From: Photobacterium piscicola
Lineage (GTDB): Bacteria; Pseudomonadota; Gammaproteobacteria; Enterobacterales; Vibrionaceae
DNA: 64,000 nucleotides
NCBI RefSeq assembly: GCF_900166965.1
Contig: NZ_FUZI01000001.1
Span: 248,001-312,000 of the forward strand
Reading direction: 5' to 3'
Positions within the stretch are counted from its first letter, which is position 1. Each line of letters opens with the position of its first letter. Both the position numbers and the translations under genes were made by a program. Shown here piece after piece: positions 62,995-64,000 of the stretch. The notes under the pieces are model-generated. The model did no database searches and was not told the DNA's origin. It worked only from the letters and a program-made list of their open reading frames with translations.

Positions 62995-63470
62995 ATCATT
63001 CCTTACCGTGAATACCCGCGAACGCGATAGAAATCTATTCACAGCGCGTTGAATGTTTAAAGTAATATATGGCTGTCCTGTATATTACGCGAACTCGCCT
63101 TAATCCTTTCGGTATTGTAATGAGTGGCAAACCCAACCCCGTCATTCCCTACAGTGAATGCCCGCGAGGACGATAGGGAATCTACTCACAGCGCGTTGAA
63201 TGTTTAAAGTAAAGATGTGGCTGTCCTGTATTACGTATTGCAATGAACGACAACCCAACCCCGTCATTCCCTATAGTGAATGCCCGCGAGGGCGATAGGG
63301 AATCTACTCACAGCGCGTTGAATGCTTAAGTAAACATGTGGCTGTCCTGTATTACGTATTGCAATGAACGACAACCCAACCCCGTCATTCCCTACAGTGA
63401 ATGCCCGCGAGGCGATAGGGAATCTACTCACAGCGTGTTAAATTTTTAAAGTAAACATGTGGCTGTCCTA
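62995..63470. repeat. tandem array of about 121-bp palindrome-bearing repeats, four copies
   Basis: Copies start at 62995 (diverged, with extra spacer), 63141, 63263 and 63384, so the last three are 122 and 121 bp apart. Each starts near GTCATTCCC, carries ATTCCCTA...TAGGGAAT arms (63144-63151 and 63174-63181 in copy 2) and continues through CACAGCGCGTTGAATG and ATGTGGCTGTCCTGTATTAC. The core resembles dispersed palindromic repeats with ATTCCC/GGGAAT arms such as Neisseria dRS3; relation to them is not shown. Confidence 0.88.
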
Positions 63471-63590
63471 TCTTCGTTTGATGCAGATCTTTTATACTGT
63501 ATTTATGCACAGCAGCAGTTATTAGTAGAAAAACTGGAAACTAAATGGCAAGTGCCCGATTTTGTGATTACTATCGGGATCCATAAGTAA
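63471..63590 (+). pseudogene. possible 3' gene remnant after the repeat array
   Basis: An open frame with protein-like content, DADLLYCIYAQQQLLVEKLE then TKWQVPDFVITIGIHK and a stop at 63588-63590, starts abruptly where repeat copy 4 ends. There is no in-frame start codon or ribosome site. It may be the C-terminal end of a gene lost by rearrangement at the array. I do not recognise it. Confidence 0.35.
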
Positions 63591-63715
63591 AAATGCATCT
63601 GATTTATAACGTTTTTTATATTATTAAAAGATAAATACGGGCGTATGTTCAAAGAACAAATTCGGGCAAGTTGTTATATCGTTTTTTTTAAGTTTATTGT
63701 TTTAAAGGATTAGAC

Positions 63716-64000
63716 ATGATTCAACTCAGACCAATGACCTCAAATGAATATCCAGCGTATTGTGATTATTTCATTGATGATTACAGCCGTGAAATAGCTG
63801 AAAACTATGGCCACTCAATGGATAGGGCGGTCGAATTGGCTAATCAGGATCTTCTTCGTAGTTTTCCTAATGGTCTGGAAACGAATGATCATGAATTATT
63901 GTGTATTGAATCTGGCTCAAAATTGGTTGGTTATCTGTGGCACTCGATTAATGAAAATGATAAATCGACGTTTATTTATGACTTCTTCATTTTTCCAAAT
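63716..64000 (+). CDS. GNAT-family N-acetyltransferase, partial
   Basis: 95 residues, cut by the window end. ATG 63716 follows AAAGGA by six bases. It starts IQLRPMTSNEYPAYCDYFID and continues to LCIESGSKLVGYLWHS and TFIYDFFIFPN, the N-terminal strands of a GNAT fold up to just before the acetyl-CoA loop, which lies outside. The substrate cannot be predicted. Confidence 0.8.
   Translation, partial: MIQLRPMTSNEYPAYCDYFIDDYSREIAENYGHSMDRAVELANQDLLRSFPNGLETNDHELLCIESGSKLVGYLWHSINENDKSTFIYDFFIFPN

Noticed and set aside
62995..63470. CRISPR array
   Set aside because: Units are about 121 bp and repeated over nearly their whole length; there are no short repeats with unique spacers and no cas genes.
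63590..63716. Integron attC site before the GNAT gene
   Set aside because: Acetyltransferase cassettes are common in vibrio integrons, but I could not find the paired GTTRRRY/RYYYAAC core sites here.
1..64000. tRNA, rRNA, insertion sequence or prophage
   Set aside because: No cloverleaf T-arm signature, rRNA-like block, transposase or phage structural gene was found by eye; a short or decayed element could still be missed.

Overview
The window looks like chromosomal DNA of a gamma-proteobacterium of the Vibrionaceae, most likely Photobacterium. This rests on an AT-rich base composition, a phaB-phaA-phasin-phaC polyhydroxyalkanoate (PHA) operon, YfcZ/YnjH-type small proteins, a bacterial TrmY, and many short intergenic hairpins. 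The genus is inference from gene content; no marker gene was compared. No tRNA, rRNA, prophage, insertion sequence or CRISPR array was seen.

Layout. 1-5.2 kb (minus strand): a MoxR / DUF58 / DUF4381 / vWA / vWA-TPR operon with overlapping genes. Its last gene runs out of the window through a remarkable Gln-rich repeat. 5.9-10.3 kb: the PHA storage operon, with hairpins between its genes. 10.4-13.7 kb: small conserved proteins and a RecQ-like helicase. 13.9-24.8 kb: an amidohydrolase lipoprotein, a PAS-LuxR regulator, outer-membrane phospholipase A, an old-yellow-enzyme reductase divergent from its TetR regulator with three operator-like palindromes between them, an RND efflux pair divergent from a second TetR regulator, and a YgiW-type periplasmic protein. 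24.8-31.4 kb: a HAD phosphatase, then a two-component system flanked by two periplasmic binding proteins that have no transport partners here, then an esterase.

31.4-42.4 kb is an AT-rich surface-polysaccharide locus. It holds a Wzx-type flippase broken at a T9 tract, a glycosyltransferase, a three-part fusion (degenerate sugar-transferase, WecG/TagA/CpsF, active sugar-transferase), Wza, Wzz and Wzy homologues, a second glycosyltransferase, a cytidylyltransferase-RraA fusion and a KpsF-type sugar-phosphate isomerase. The fusion beside the isomerase suggests an unusual route to a CMP-activated acidic sugar.

42.7-64 kb: MATE exporter and LysR regulator, a PhoD-like phosphatase, two small lipoproteins, a divergent PurA paralogue with its own LysR regulator, PepT, a DUF2256/DUF393 pair, TrmY, a DtpD-like peptide transporter, an ABC1-family kinase, a patatin and a lysophospholipase-like hydrolase, a lipoprotein of unknown role, a DyP peroxidase and a 65-residue protein. 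A tandem array of about 121-bp palindromic repeats follows, beside a possible gene remnant, and the window ends inside a GNAT acetyltransferase.

Several listed starts are moved inward from the longest open frame because a ribosome binding site sits before the inner start. Residue numbers are counted from the starts given here.
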